A DNA stretch of 64,000 nt from Methylobacterium oryzae (GCF_021398735.1 NZ_CP090349.1:1246501-1310500); one strand, 5' to 3'. Positions 41,215 through 50,591 are shown, counted from the stretch's first letter. Notes: generated by a model from the sequence alone, not told the origin. Numbers and translations: made by a program.

Positions 41215-42243
41215 ATGGCAGAGGCCCCAGCTTCCGGCCCGTCCGAGGTCGGTCCCGTGCTGATCACCGGCGCGAGCGGCTTCCTCGGCTCAGCCCTGGT
41301 CGACGTGTTCCGCCGGGCCGGCTTCCCGGTGCGCATCCTCGTGCGCGCGTCGAGCCCCCGCCGCAACCTCACCTGGACCGACGTGGAGATCGCCGAGGGC
41401 GACATGCGCGACCCGGCCGCCGTGGCGGCGGCGATGCGCGGCCAGCGCTACCTGATCCACGCCGCGGCCGATTACCGGCTCTGGGCGCCGGACATGGAGG
41501 AGATCGTCCGCACCAACCGCGACGGCACGCGCCTGATGATGCGCGCGGCGCTCGAGGCCGGCGTGGAGCGTGTCGTCTACACGTCGAGCGTCGCGACGAT
41601 CAAACCGCCGGCCGACGGCGTCACGCCCTCCGACGAGACCATGCCGCTGACGCCCGAGACCGCGATCGGCGCCTACAAGCGCAGCAAGGTCGTGGCCGAG
41701 CGGGTGGTCGAGGAGATGGTCGCCCGGGACGGCCTGCGGGCGGTGATCGTCAACCCGTCGACGCCGATCGGTCCCCGCGACGTCAAGCCGACGCCGACCG
41801 GCCGGATCATCCAGGAGGCGGCGCTCGGCAAGATGCCGGCCTTCGTCGATACCGGGCTCAACCTCGCCCACGTGGACGACGTGGCCCAGGGACACCTCCT
41901 GGCGCTGCGCAAGGGCCGCATCGGCGAGCGCTACATCCTCGGCGGCGAGGACGTGTTCCTCTCGCAGATGCTCGCCGACATCGCCGGCATGGTCGGGCGC
42001 AAGCCGCCGACCGTGAATCTGCCCCGGGCCGCCGTCTACCCGGTGGCGTTCTTCGCGCAACTCGCCGCGCGGGTCACCGGCAGGCAGCCCTTCGCGACGA
42101 TCGACGGGATCCGCATGTCGCGCTACCGGATGTTCTTCTCGGACAGGAAGGCGCGCGCCGAACTCGGCTACACGGCCCGGCCGTACCGCGAGGGCCTGTC
42201 GGACGCGATCACGTGGTTCCGGGAGGCGGGCTACCTCGCATGA
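41215..42243 (+). CDS. hpnA: Hopanoid-associated sugar epimerase
   Basis: HpnA is an NAD(P)-dependent short-chain epimerase/reductase linked to hopanoid clusters; its exact sugar is not settled. The 342 residues show the extended-SDR fold: nucleotide motif VLITGASGFLGSALVDVF (TGxxGxxG), HAAADYRLWAP, TSSVATIKPP, the catalytic YKRSK (Tyr-x3-Lys), and VNPSTPIGPRDVKPTPTGRI. It opens the hopanoid operon; its TGA overlaps the hpnC ATG as ATGA. The last residue, GYLA, is followed directly by the next start. Confidence 0.95.
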   Translation: MAEAPASGPSEVGPVLITGASGFLGSALVDVFRRAGFPVRILVRASSPRRNLTWTDVEIAEGDMRDPAAVAAAMRGQRYLIHAAADYRLWAPDMEEIVRTNRDGTRLMMRAALEAGVERVVYTSSVATIKPPADGVTPSDETMPLTPETAIGAYKRSKVVAERVVEEMVARDGLRAVIVNPSTPIGPRDVKPTPTGRIIQEAALGKMPAFVDTGLNLAHVDDVAQGHLLALRKGRIGERYILGGEDVFLSQMLADIAGMVGRKPPTVNLPRAAVYPVAFFAQLAARVTGRQPFATIDGIRMSRYRMFFSDRKARAELGYTARPYREGLSDAITWFREAGYLA

Positions 42244-43136
42244 GCACCCTCGATTCCGCCACCGCGACGCGCTCCGGCAAGGGGCACCGCGACGAGAACT
42301 TCCCCGTCGCCTCGCACCTGATCCATCCCCGCCACCGGGGCGCGATCCTGGCGTTCTACAACTTCGTCCGCGCCGGCGACGACGTGGCCGATCACGCCGC
42401 CCTGTCGCCCGAGCGCAAGATCGAGCTGCTCGATCGCCTCGCCGACGCGCTCACCGGCGCCGGGCCGTCCGATCCCGAGGCCGAGCCGCTGAAGCGCGAG
42501 CTCGCGGCCCGCGGCCTGCCGTCCCGGCACGCCCTGGAACTCCTCGACGCGTTCCGCATGGACGCGCGCAAGAACCGCTACGCGGACTGGGACGAGCTGA
42601 TCCACTACTGCCGCTACTCGGCGATGCCGGTGGGCCGCTACGTCCTCGACGTGCACGGCGAAGACCCGGCCCGGGTCTACCGGGCGTCCGACGCCATCTG
42701 CGCGGCGCTCCAGGTGATCAACCACCTCCAGGATTGCGGCAAGGACTTCGCGGCGCTCGACCGGGTCTACCTCCCGCAGGATTGCCTCGACCGCCACGGT
42801 GCCACCGTGGGGATGCTCGGGGAGGAGAAGGCGCCGCCGCAGCTCCGGGCCGCGATCCGCGAGCTGGCGCAGCGCTGCCTCGACCTCCTCGACGAGGGCG
42901 CGGTCCTGCCGGACCTGATCGACGACCTGCGCCTGTCTCTGGAGATCGCCGCCATCCACCGGCTCGCCGTCGTGCTGAGCCGGGGCCTGCTGGAGCGCGA
43001 CCCGCTCTCGGAGAAAGTCCATCACGGCAAGGCCGCCTTCGCGCTGACGGCGCTGGGCGGCGTCGCCGCCACCCTGGCGCGCCGGCCCTTCCGCGGCCGG
43101 ACCGTCCGGGCCGCGGCTCAGGGAATCCGCTCGTGA
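42240..43136 (+). CDS. hpnC: Squalene synthase HpnC (hydroxysqualene synthase)
   Basis: HpnC converts presqualene diphosphate to hydroxysqualene in the three-enzyme route HpnD-HpnC-HpnE. The 298-residue trans-prenyltransferase has its first acidic motif at 47-51 (AGDDVADH) and the second in INHLQDCGKDFAALDRVYLP. The opening ENFPVASHLIHPRHRGAILAFYNFVRAGDD is highly typical of HpnC and is given here in pieces: ENFPVASHLI and ILAFYNFVRAGDD. The ATG overlaps the hpnA stop, and its own TGA overlaps the hpnD GTG. Confidence 0.95.
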   Translation: MSTLDSATATRSGKGHRDENFPVASHLIHPRHRGAILAFYNFVRAGDDVADHAALSPERKIELLDRLADALTGAGPSDPEAEPLKRELAARGLPSRHALELLDAFRMDARKNRYADWDELIHYCRYSAMPVGRYVLDVHGEDPARVYRASDAICAALQVINHLQDCGKDFAALDRVYLPQDCLDRHGATVGMLGEEKAPPQLRAAIRELAQRCLDLLDEGAVLPDLIDDLRLSLEIAAIHRLAVVLSRGLLERDPLSEKVHHGKAAFALTALGGVAATLARRPFRGRTVRAAAQGIRS

Positions 43137-43984
43137 CCGCCACCGCCACGCCCGCCCAGGACCACGCGAGCGCCGCCCCGGCGCTGCCCGCCGCCGGCTC
43201 CTCCTTCTACACGGCGATGCGCCTGCTGCCGAAGGAGCGGCGGGAGGCGATGTACGCCGTCTACGCCTTCTGCCGCGCCGTCGACGACGTCGCCGACGAC
43301 GGCGGCACCCGAGCCGTCCGGCAGGTCGAGCTCGACCGCTGGCGGGCCGATATCGACGCGCTCTACGCCGGCCGCCCGGCCCCGCGGGTGCGCGACCTCG
43401 TGGAGCCCGTGCGCCGATTCGGCCTGAAGCGCGAGGATTTCCAGGCGGTCATCGACGGCATGGCGATGGACGCCGTCGAGGACATCGTCGCCCCCGACGC
43501 CGAGACCCTCGACCTCTACTGTGACCGGGTCGCCAGCGCGGTGGGCCGGCTGTCGGTGCGGATCTTCGGCATGCCGGAGGCGGACGGCATCCGGCTGGCG
43601 TGGCACCAGGGCCGCGCGCTCCAGCTCACCAACATCCTGCGCGACATCGACGAGGATGCCGAGCGCGGCCGCCTCTACCTGCCGCGCGAGAAGCTCCGGG
43701 CGATCGGCCTCACCGACCCGACGCCGGCAGAGGCGATCGGCCACCCCCGCATCGGCGAGGTCTGCATCTCCCTCGCCCGCGAGGCCGAGGATCACTACCA
43801 GGCGACCTGGGAAATCATCCGGCGCAGCCCCCGCAAGGCGACCAAGGCCGCCCGGCTGATGGCCGCCGCCTATCACCTCTACCTCAAGGCGGTCCTCGCG
43901 CGCGGCTGGGCGATGCCCCGCGCCCGGGTGAAGCCCGGCAAGCTCGCGCTGCTGGGCGTCGTCGTCCGGCACGGCCTGATCTGA
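43133..43984 (+). CDS. hpnD: Presqualene diphosphate synthase
   Basis: HpnD condenses two farnesyl diphosphates to presqualene diphosphate. The 283-residue enzyme carries SFYTAMRLLPKERREAMYAV and the acidic motifs VDDVADD at 50-56 and NILRDIDEDAERGR with LYLPRE. The GTG start overlaps the hpnC stop as GTGA; a 22-residue Ala-rich lead precedes the fold. The last base of its stop is the first of the hpnE ATG (TGATG). Confidence 0.95.
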   Translation: MTATATPAQDHASAAPALPAAGSSFYTAMRLLPKERREAMYAVYAFCRAVDDVADDGGTRAVRQVELDRWRADIDALYAGRPAPRVRDLVEPVRRFGLKREDFQAVIDGMAMDAVEDIVAPDAETLDLYCDRVASAVGRLSVRIFGMPEADGIRLAWHQGRALQLTNILRDIDEDAERGRLYLPREKLRAIGLTDPTPAEAIGHPRIGEVCISLAREAEDHYQATWEIIRRSPRKATKAARLMAAAYHLYLKAVLARGWAMPRARVKPGKLALLGVVVRHGLI

Positions 43985-45285
43985 TGGGCACCGTCCACGT
44001 CGTCGGCGCCGGCCTCGCCGGCCTCGCCGCTTCCGTCGCGCTCGCCGAATCCGGCGCCCGGGTGGTCCTGCACGAGGCCGCCAAGCAGGCCGGCGGCCGC
44101 TGCCGCTCGTACTACGACCCGGCCCTCGGCCTGACCATCGACAACGGCAACCACCTGCTCCTGTCCGGCAACGCCGATTCCCTCGGGTTCCTCCGGACGA
44201 TCGGCGCGCCGGCCGACGCCCTGGTGGGGCCGGACGTGGCGGAGTTCGACTTCGCCGACCTGAAGACCGGCGAGCGCTGGCGGCTTCGGCCCAATGCCGG
44301 GCGGCTGCCCTGGTGGGTCATGAGCCCGGCCCGCCGCGTCCCCGGCACCCGGGCGCGGGACTACCTCGCGCCCCTCGGGATCCTGCGCGCGGCCTCCGGC
44401 AAGGCGGAGGGCGCGGGCGGCACGATCGGCGCCCACATGGCCTGCGAGGGCACGCTCTACCGGCGCCTCTGGCACCCGGTGCTGCTCGCGGCCCTCAACA
44501 CCGAGCCCCGCGACAGCGACGTCGGACTGGCGGCGCGGATCCTGCGCGAGACCCTGGGGGCGGGCGGCAAGGCCTGCCGCCCGCTCGTGGCCGTCGAAGG
44601 GCTGTCCTACGCCTTCGTAGATCCGGCGATCCGCTACCTCACGAGCCGCGGCTGCGAGATCCGCCTCGGCCGGCGCCTGCGCGGCCTCGACCTCGCGGAC
44701 GGCCGCGTCGGGCAGCTCGTGTTCTCGGACGGTGCCGAGACCCTCGGTCCGGAGGACGGCGTCGTGCTGGCGCTGCCGCCGTGGGTCGCCCGGGAGGTGT
44801 TGCCCGGTCTCCTCGCACCGGTGGAATTCCGCTCTATCGTGAACGCGCATTTCGCGCTGGTGCCGAAGCCCGGCAGCCCGCTCGTCCTCGGCGTGGTCAA
44901 CAGCCTCACGGAGTGGCTTTTCGCCTATCCCGACCGGTATTCGGTCACGATCAGCGGTGCCGACCGGCTCCTCGACGTGCCCCGCGAAGACCTCGCGCGG
45001 CAGATCTGGGCCGAGATCGCACAGTTGTGCAACCTTGCACCCGACCTGCCCAGCTGGCAGATCGTAAAGGAGAAGCGTGCGACCTTCGCGGCGACGCCGG
45101 CGGAAGCCGCGCGGCGCCCGAAGGCCGAAACCGCCTACGACAATCTCGTCCTGGCAGGCGATTGGACCGCCACCGGCCTGCCGTCGACGATCGAGGGAGC
45201 GATCCGCTCTGGCCAGACGGCCGCACGTTCCTTGCGTGCGGGATCTGCCGCGCGTGCTGGAACCCAGGTGCGCGGCGCAGCTTGA
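43984..45285 (+). CDS. hpnE: Hydroxysqualene dehydroxylase HpnE (squalene-associated FAD-dependent desaturase)
   Basis: HpnE reduces hydroxysqualene to squalene. The 433-residue flavoprotein opens with the FAD motif VHVVGAGLAGLAASVALAES and GGRCRSYYDP, and closes with the amine-oxidase-type NLVLAGDWTATGLPSTIEGA that contacts FAD. NGNHLLLSGN is also characteristic. The last 20 residues are an Ala/Gly/Arg-rich tail. It is translationally coupled to hpnD and precedes shc by 3 to 42 bases depending on the shc start. Confidence 0.94.
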   Translation: MGTVHVVGAGLAGLAASVALAESGARVVLHEAAKQAGGRCRSYYDPALGLTIDNGNHLLLSGNADSLGFLRTIGAPADALVGPDVAEFDFADLKTGERWRLRPNAGRLPWWVMSPARRVPGTRARDYLAPLGILRAASGKAEGAGGTIGAHMACEGTLYRRLWHPVLLAALNTEPRDSDVGLAARILRETLGAGGKACRPLVAVEGLSYAFVDPAIRYLTSRGCEIRLGRRLRGLDLADGRVGQLVFSDGAETLGPEDGVVLALPPWVAREVLPGLLAPVEFRSIVNAHFALVPKPGSPLVLGVVNSLTEWLFAYPDRYSVTISGADRLLDVPREDLARQIWAEIAQLCNLAPDLPSWQIVKEKRATFAATPAEAARRPKAETAYDNLVLAGDWTATGLPSTIEGAIRSGQTAARSLRAGSAARAGTQVRGAA

Positions 45286-45327
45286 GGCATGGCGTCCGCC
45301 GCGAGGCGGTCGTTCGAGGCGAGGACT

Positions 45328-47325
45328 ATGAGAGAGGCCGTTAGCAAAGTCGAGGCGCTGCAGCGCTCGAAGACTCAGGGGATCTCGCTCGAGGACGTCG
45401 AGCGCGGCGTGGCGCAGGCGACGCGCGCGCTGACCGCCCTGGCGCACGACGACGGGCACATCTGCTTCGAGCTCGAGGCGGATGCCACGATCCCGTCCGA
45501 GTACATCCTGTTCCACCATTTCCGCGGCACGCGGGTCCCCGGCGACCTCGAGGCCAAGATCGGCAACTACCTCCGCCGCACCCAGGGGCGGCACGGCGGA
45601 TGGGCCCTCGTCCACGAGGGGCCGTTCGACATGAGCTGCACGGTCAAGGCGTATTTCGCCCTCAAGATGATCGGCGACGACATCGAGGCGCCGCACATGC
45701 GCCGGGCGCGCGAGGGCATCCTGTCCCGCGGCGGCGCGGCCAACGCCAACGTGTTCACCCGCTTCATGCTGGCCCTCTACGGCGAGGTGCCGTGGCGCGC
45801 CGTGCCGGTGATGCCCGTCGAGGTGATGTTCCTGCCGAAGTGGTTCCCGTTCCACCTCGACAAGATCAGCTACTGGGCCCGCACCACCGTGGTGCCGCTG
45901 TTCGTGCTGCAGGCGACCAAGCCCCGGGCGCGCAATCCCCGCGGCATCAGCGTGCAGGAGCTGTTCGTCACCCCGCCGGAGAGCGTCCGCTCCTGGCCGG
46001 GCTCGCCCCACGCTACGTGGCCCTGGACCCCGATCTTCGGCTTCATCGACCGGGTGCTGCAGCGGGTCGAGAACCACCTGCCGCGCAAGAGCCGGCAGCG
46101 CGCCATGGAGATGGCGCGCGCCTGGGTGAGCGAGCGCCTCAACGGCGAGGACGGCCTGGGCGCCATCTTCCCCGCCATGGTCAACTCGGTGCTGATGTAT
46201 GAGGTGATGGGCTACCGGCCCGATCACCCGCAGGTCCGCGTCGCCTGCGACGCCATCGAGAAGCTCGTCGTCGAGAAGGCCGACGAGGCCTACGTCCAGC
46301 CCTGCGTCTCGCCGGTCTGGGACACGGCGCTCGCGAGCCACGCGCTGCTCGAGGCCGGCGGCCCCGAGGCCGAGGCCCAGGCCCGCGCCGGTCTGGACTG
46401 GCTGAAGCCTCGGCAGGTGCTCGACATCGTCGGCGACTGGGCGGCGCGCAAGCCGAAGGTCCGGCCGGGCGGCTGGGCGTTCCAGTACGCCAACGCCCAC
46501 TATCCCGACCTCGACGACACCGCCGTGGTGGTGATGGCGATGGACCGGGCCATGCACCAGCACGGCCTCGTCGCCGGCATGCCGGACTACAAGGCCGCGA
46601 TCGCCCGCGCCCGGGAATGGGTCGAGGGGCTGCAATCCGAGGACGGTGGCTGGGCGGCGTTCGACGCCGACAACAACCACATGTACCTCAACCACATCCC
46701 GTTCTCGGATCACGGCGCGCTGCTCGACCCGCCGACCGCGGACGTGACCGCCCGCGTGGTCGGGATGCTGTCCCAGCTCGGCGAGACCCGGGAGACCTCC
46801 CGCGCCCTCGACCGCGGCGTGAACTACCTCCTGAATGATCAGGAGGAGGACGGCTCGTGGTACGGCCGCTGGGGCATGAACTTCATCTACGGCACGTGGT
46901 CGGTGCTCTGCGCCCTCAACGCCGCCGGGGTCGACTCCGCCGATCCGCGCATCCAGAAGGCCGTGTCCTGGCTGATCCGGATCCAGAACCCGGATGGCGG
47001 CTGGGGCGAGGACGCCTCCTCGTACAAGATCGACCCGGCCTTCGAGCCCGGCTCGTCCACCGCCTCGCAGACCGCCTGGGCGCTCCTCGCCCTGATGGCG
47101 GCCGGCGCGGTCGACGACCCGGCCGTGACCCGGGGCATCAACTTCCTGACCCGCACGCAGGGCGCGGACGGGTTCTGGAAGGAGGAGCGCTACACCGCCA
47201 CGGGCTTCCCGCGGGTCTTCTACCTGCGGTACCATGGTTACCCGAAGTTCTTCCCGCTCTGGGCGATGGCGCGCTTCCGCAACCTCAAGCGTGGCAACAG
47301 CCGGCGCGTCCAGTTCGGCATGTGA
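45328..47325 (+). CDS. shc: Squalene-hopene cyclase
   Basis: Shc (HpnF) cyclises squalene to hopene and hopanol on the inner membrane. The 665-residue reading starts REAVSKVEALQ, where an AGGA-type site precedes the ATG; an ATG at 45289, 4 bases after hpnE, would add 13 residues and lacks spacing for a ribosome site. The catalytic acid motif DLDD is at 394-397 (DxDD). Several QW repeats are visible: QGRHGGW at 86-92, EDGGWAAF and QNPDGGWGED. The product is the longest gene of the operon and its sequence is very like Methylobacterium cyclases I remember. Confidence 0.97.
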   Translation: MREAVSKVEALQRSKTQGISLEDVERGVAQATRALTALAHDDGHICFELEADATIPSEYILFHHFRGTRVPGDLEAKIGNYLRRTQGRHGGWALVHEGPFDMSCTVKAYFALKMIGDDIEAPHMRRAREGILSRGGAANANVFTRFMLALYGEVPWRAVPVMPVEVMFLPKWFPFHLDKISYWARTTVVPLFVLQATKPRARNPRGISVQELFVTPPESVRSWPGSPHATWPWTPIFGFIDRVLQRVENHLPRKSRQRAMEMARAWVSERLNGEDGLGAIFPAMVNSVLMYEVMGYRPDHPQVRVACDAIEKLVVEKADEAYVQPCVSPVWDTALASHALLEAGGPEAEAQARAGLDWLKPRQVLDIVGDWAARKPKVRPGGWAFQYANAHYPDLDDTAVVVMAMDRAMHQHGLVAGMPDYKAAIARAREWVEGLQSEDGGWAAFDADNNHMYLNHIPFSDHGALLDPPTADVTARVVGMLSQLGETRETSRALDRGVNYLLNDQEEDGSWYGRWGMNFIYGTWSVLCALNAAGVDSADPRIQKAVSWLIRIQNPDGGWGEDASSYKIDPAFEPGSSTASQTAWALLALMAAGAVDDPAVTRGINFLTRTQGADGFWKEERYTATGFPRVFYLRYHGYPKFFPLWAMARFRNLKRGNSRRVQFGM

Positions 47326-47558
47326 CGTCCGCCGACGTCCTGGGGCCGGCCCGGCGGGCCGGCTCCGCTCCGCCGGATCGCGGCGCGCTCGACCGTCCCG
47401 ACAGCCGATCCGCGAGCCCCGGTACGAGACACGTGGCCTCCTCAGACAGCGATCCCGCGGGACCGGACGAACCGCCCCCCGCGTCGGATCCGGCCCGGAC
47501 CCCGCCTCGGCGCTCGCGCCTTCTTGCGGACCTCGCCGGACTCGTCCACGAGCGCGCC

Positions 47559-48257
47559 ATGATCGATCCCGCCGCACCCGTCCTGGCCGTTACCGGCCTC
47601 GCCCGCGAGCGCCGCATGGCGGCGGGGGCGGGGGTCGAGGCCGTGGGAGCCGGCGGCAATCCCTACCGGCTCCGCCAGCTCCTGGAGGCCCGCGGCCAGC
47701 CCGGCTGCCGGGCGGTTGTCAGCTTCGGCATCGCGGGCGGCCTCGATCCCTCGCTCCGGCCCGGCGACGTCGTGGTGGGCACCGGCGTGGTGAGCGAGGA
47801 GGGGCGGCGCGCCGCCGATCTCGACCTGTCGGCCACGCTGCTCAACCTCCTGTCCGGCGTCGGGCCGCGGGTGATCCCGGCGGATCTGGCGGGCGTCGAC
47901 ACGGCGGTGCTCGCGGTCGACGGCAAGACGGACCTGCGGACCACCACCGGCGCCGCGGCCGTCGACATGGAATCGCACGTGGCCGCGTCCTTCGCGGGCC
48001 GGCACGGCCTGCCCTTCGCGGCCGTGCGGGTGATCTGCGATCCGGCCGACCAGGCCCTCCCGGTTTTCGCGGCCTCGGCCCTCACGCCGGACGGCGAGCC
48101 CGACATCGCCGCGGTGTTCTTCGCCTTCGCGCGCGGCCGGGCACGCCTGGGAGACCTCATGCGCCTCGCCCGGGACTCGAACGCCGCCTTCGCGGCGCTG
48201 GGACGGTGCCGGACGCGGCTCGGGCCGGGACTGGGCATACCGGTCCCGGGTCGCTGA
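47559..48257 (+). CDS. hpnG: Hopanoid-associated nucleosidase/phosphorylase HpnG
   Basis: HpnG removes adenine from adenosylhopane to give the ribosyl/phosphoribosyl intermediate of extended hopanoids. The 232-residue product begins at the family's usual motif, APVLAVTGLARERRMAAG. It shows VVSFGIAGGLDPSLRPGDVVVG, DMESHVAASFAGRHGLPF and ICDPADQALP of the nucleoside phosphorylase fold. A GTG at 47433 would add 42 Pro-rich residues and is a real alternative. hpnH, making the adenosylhopane substrate, is often next but is missing here; a convergent protease gene follows. Confidence 0.92.
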   Translation: MIDPAAPVLAVTGLARERRMAAGAGVEAVGAGGNPYRLRQLLEARGQPGCRAVVSFGIAGGLDPSLRPGDVVVGTGVVSEEGRRAADLDLSATLLNLLSGVGPRVIPADLAGVDTAVLAVDGKTDLRTTTGAAAVDMESHVAASFAGRHGLPFAAVRVICDPADQALPVFAASALTPDGEPDIAAVFFAFARGRARLGDLMRLARDSNAAFAALGRCRTRLGPGLGIPVPGR

Positions 48258-48285
48258 GACCCGCGAACGCGGTCAGGTGAGCCAC

Positions 48286-48314
48286 GAAAAAGCGCCGGCC
48301 TGTACGGCCGGCGC
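48286..48314 (-). terminator. Intrinsic terminator of the DegP-type gene
   Basis: A perfect 9-bp stem (GCGCCGGCC with GGCCGGCGC) and loop TGTAC, with five A on the plus strand just before it, giving TTTTT on the minus strand. Textbook form for the protease transcript. It may also slow the hopanoid operon from the other side. Confidence 0.85.
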
Positions 48315-48336
48315 GAGTCGGAGGTCACCACGAGAC

Positions 48337-48358
48337 GGCGCGGGGCGGACCCCGCGCC
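48337..48358 (+). terminator. Second hairpin between hpnG and the DegP-type gene
   Basis: GGCGCGGGG and CCCCGCGCC pair perfectly around CGGA. It lies 80 bases after the hpnG stop and 15 bases before the protease stop. No T-run on the plus strand. Could serve the hopanoid operon. Confidence 0.5.
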
Positions 48359-48372
48359 GGGAGAAACCGGCC

Positions 48373-49899
48373 TCAGCCGGCCTTCTTGTTGAGCGAGACC
48401 GCCACGAACCGGGTCTGGCCCTTGCCGCTCTTCACCCGCATCAGCACGGCCTTGCGCCCGCTCGACTCGGCCGCCCGGATCTGCGTCGCCACGTCCGACG
48501 GACGGGCCACGCTCTGGCCGCCGACGTCGAGGATCACGTCGCCCGCCTCGATACCCTTGGCGGCCGCCGGGCCGTCGGGATCGACCTGGACCACCGCGAC
48601 GCCCTGATCCGACAGGCCGACATCGCCGGCCGGGGCGAGCTGCAGGCCGAGCCGCGGCTGGCCGTTGCCCGAGTCGTCGTCGCGGCTCGCCATCTTGGTG
48701 CCGTCGGTCGGCATCGTGCCCAGCGTCACCGTGGCGGTGTCGGTCTTGCCGCCGCGCAGGTAGCTCAGCTCGACCTTGGCGCCCGGCTTCAGGCCGGCGA
48801 TCTTGCGCGACAGCTCGCGGGCGCTGTCCACCGTGTCGCCGTTGACCTTCTCGATCACGTCGCCCGCCTTCAGGCCGGCCTTGGCCGCCGGGGTGCCGTT
48901 CTCGGCGTGGTCGACCAGGGCACCCTTGGCCTTGTCGAGGCCCAGGCCCTCGGCGATGTCCTGCGTCACGGGCTGGATCTGGACGCCCAGGTAGCCGCGG
49001 GCGACCTTGCCGTCGGTGCGGAGCTGGTCGACCACCGCCTGGACGGTCTCGGCGGGGATCGCGAAGGCGAGGCCGACGCTGCCGCCCGACGGGGACGCGA
49101 TGGCGGTGTTCATGCCGACCACCTCGCCGTTGACGTTGAAGGTCGGGCCGCCCGAGTTGCCCTTGTTGATCGGGGCGTCGATCTGCAGGAAGTCGTCGTA
49201 GGGGCCGGCGCCGATGTCGCGGCCGCGGGCCGAGACGATGCCGGCGGTCACGGTGCCGCCGAGGCCGAACGGGTTACCGATCGCCACGACCCAGTCGCCG
49301 ACCTGCGGCGCGGCCTTTCCGAACTGGACGTACGGGAAGTTCGAGCCCTCGGTGATCTTCAGCAGGGCGACGTCCGTCTTGGAATCCTTGCCGATGACCT
49401 TGGCGTCGAGAGTGCGCCCGTCGTCCAGCGTCACCTGCACGGTCTTGGCATGGTCGACCACGTGGTTGTTGGTGACCACGTAGCCGTCGGCCGAGATGAT
49501 GAAGCCGGAGCCGACAGCGCCGCGCGGGCCCTGATGCTGGGGCTGCATCCCGCCGGGGCCGTTCTGGCCGAAGCGCTTGAAGAACTCGCGCAGCTGCGGC
49601 GGCACGTTCTGGAGGTTGCGCCCCTGGCTCGGTCCGTCGTCGTCGTCGCTGCTCGCCGAGTCGTCGAGCTTCACCTTCACCGAGACGACGCCCGGCTTCA
49701 CCTTGTTGACGATACCGGCGAACGAGCCCGGCGGGTGCTCGGGGGCCTCGATCGGCGACTTGGGCAGCGCCTGCGCGTAGGCCGGGGTCGCGGCCGGCAG
49801 ATAACCGCTGCCGATGGCACCGCCGGCGATCAGCGCGGCGGCCGCCACGGAGGCGAGGGCGCGGCGCGAGGTGCGGCCAGTGGGACGGGTCTCGGTCAT
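48373..49899 (-). CDS. DegP/HtrA-type periplasmic serine protease (Do family)
   Basis: A 508-residue protease-chaperone of the envelope stress response. The export signal is near TSRRALASVAAAALIAGGAI, with an Arg pair, and cleavage is expected after PAYAQ. The trypsin-like triad is clear: His in TNNHVVDH, Asp in KTDVALL and Ser in NKGNSGGPTF. Two PDZ domains follow (RGYLGVQIQPV with GLKAGDVIEKVNG, and LGLQLAPAG with GIEAGDVILDVGG). The Gln-rich loop before the protease core (GGMQPQHQGPRG) is the LA-loop region. The hopanoid operon converges on it. Confidence 0.95.
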   Translation of the reverse strand: MTETRPTGRTSRRALASVAAAALIAGGAIGSGYLPAATPAYAQALPKSPIEAPEHPPGSFAGIVNKVKPGVVSVKVKLDDSASSDDDDGPSQGRNLQNVPPQLREFFKRFGQNGPGGMQPQHQGPRGAVGSGFIISADGYVVTNNHVVDHAKTVQVTLDDGRTLDAKVIGKDSKTDVALLKITEGSNFPYVQFGKAAPQVGDWVVAIGNPFGLGGTVTAGIVSARGRDIGAGPYDDFLQIDAPINKGNSGGPTFNVNGEVVGMNTAIASPSGGSVGLAFAIPAETVQAVVDQLRTDGKVARGYLGVQIQPVTQDIAEGLGLDKAKGALVDHAENGTPAAKAGLKAGDVIEKVNGDTVDSARELSRKIAGLKPGAKVELSYLRGGKTDTATVTLGTMPTDGTKMASRDDDSGNGQPRLGLQLAPAGDVGLSDQGVAVVQVDPDGPAAAKGIEAGDVILDVGGQSVARPSDVATQIRAAESSGRKAVLMRVKSGKGQTRFVAVSLNKKAG

Positions 49900-50225
49900 G
49901 GGGGGTCTCAACCTCTCGGGACTGATCGGGACGACGCCGGCGGTCGCGGCCATCGATGGGATCTGTCTAAGGGGCGGCGCCTGACCCGGGCGTGGCGATC
50001 AAATTACCGTTTGGACAGGTAGCCGAGCGCTCGCGGAGCCCCAGCGCGATCGCGGCGCGTGACCGAGACCGGAGGCCCGACGTCGCGGCGCTGGCCGAGC
50101 CGGATCCGGGCTCGTGCCGCCCAGCACCGCAGTTTCCGGGAGTCGATCTTAAATACCGCTCAGTTCGGCGGGCCGGCGCAATCTCGGTGCCGCCAGATCC
50201 GAGTGTGTAGGCAGAGGAATTGACA
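49900..50225. other. Divergent region between the protease and an exported-protein gene
   Basis: These 326 bases separate two genes that point away from each other. The sequence is GC-rich with one AT-richer spot near 50005-50015 and another at 50148-50160. I see no clear promoter pair, hairpin longer than 6 bp, or gene. Confidence 0.4.
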
Positions 50226-50591
50226 ATGAAGGTGCTGTTGGCGGCCGCCATGTTCTTCGGATCGACTGTCGGCGCGCTGGCGGTCGAGTCGTACGCGGAT
50301 TACCGTGATTACTTCGACGCGAAGCCCGCCGTCGCAAGTCGCGCGCTGCGCAGCGTTTCCGAGAGAACGTACAGCGTCGATACGCGCCGCCCCGGAGATG
50401 AGCGCGTTGCGAAATCGGCGGCCAACTTCCGGCCCGGCTACTGGAACCAGTCGGGCGGCTACGTTCCACCGGACTATTCCCTGCATCCGCGGGGCGCGTC
50501 GCAGGACGGCTTCTGGACCCCGAACGACGCGTCCGCCGCCAGTTGGGGCGGGCCGCGGGCGTTCACCGGAACCCTCGGCACCCGACGCTGA
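50226..50591 (+). CDS. Exported hypothetical protein
   Basis: A 121-residue product; GAGGAA lies 7 bases before the ATG. Residues 1-20 are a signal peptide (KVLLAAAMFFGSTVGALAVE). The mature part is polar and aromatic with DYRDYFDAK, NFRPGYWNQSGGYVPPDY and many Ser/Arg, but no cysteine. It has no family I recognise. Its stop is followed by a GC hairpin (50603-50623) before the convergent valS gene. Confidence 0.65.
   Translation: MKVLLAAAMFFGSTVGALAVESYADYRDYFDAKPAVASRALRSVSERTYSVDTRRPGDERVAKSAANFRPGYWNQSGGYVPPDYSLHPRGASQDGFWTPNDASAASWGGPRAFTGTLGTRR

Noticed and set aside
43879..47577. A 1232-codon open frame on the minus strand under the hopanoid genes
   Set aside because: It runs antisense to hpnD, hpnE, shc and hpnG, which match known families with correct lengths. 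Its composition (Arg/Gly/Val/His-rich) is the usual artefact of high GC.
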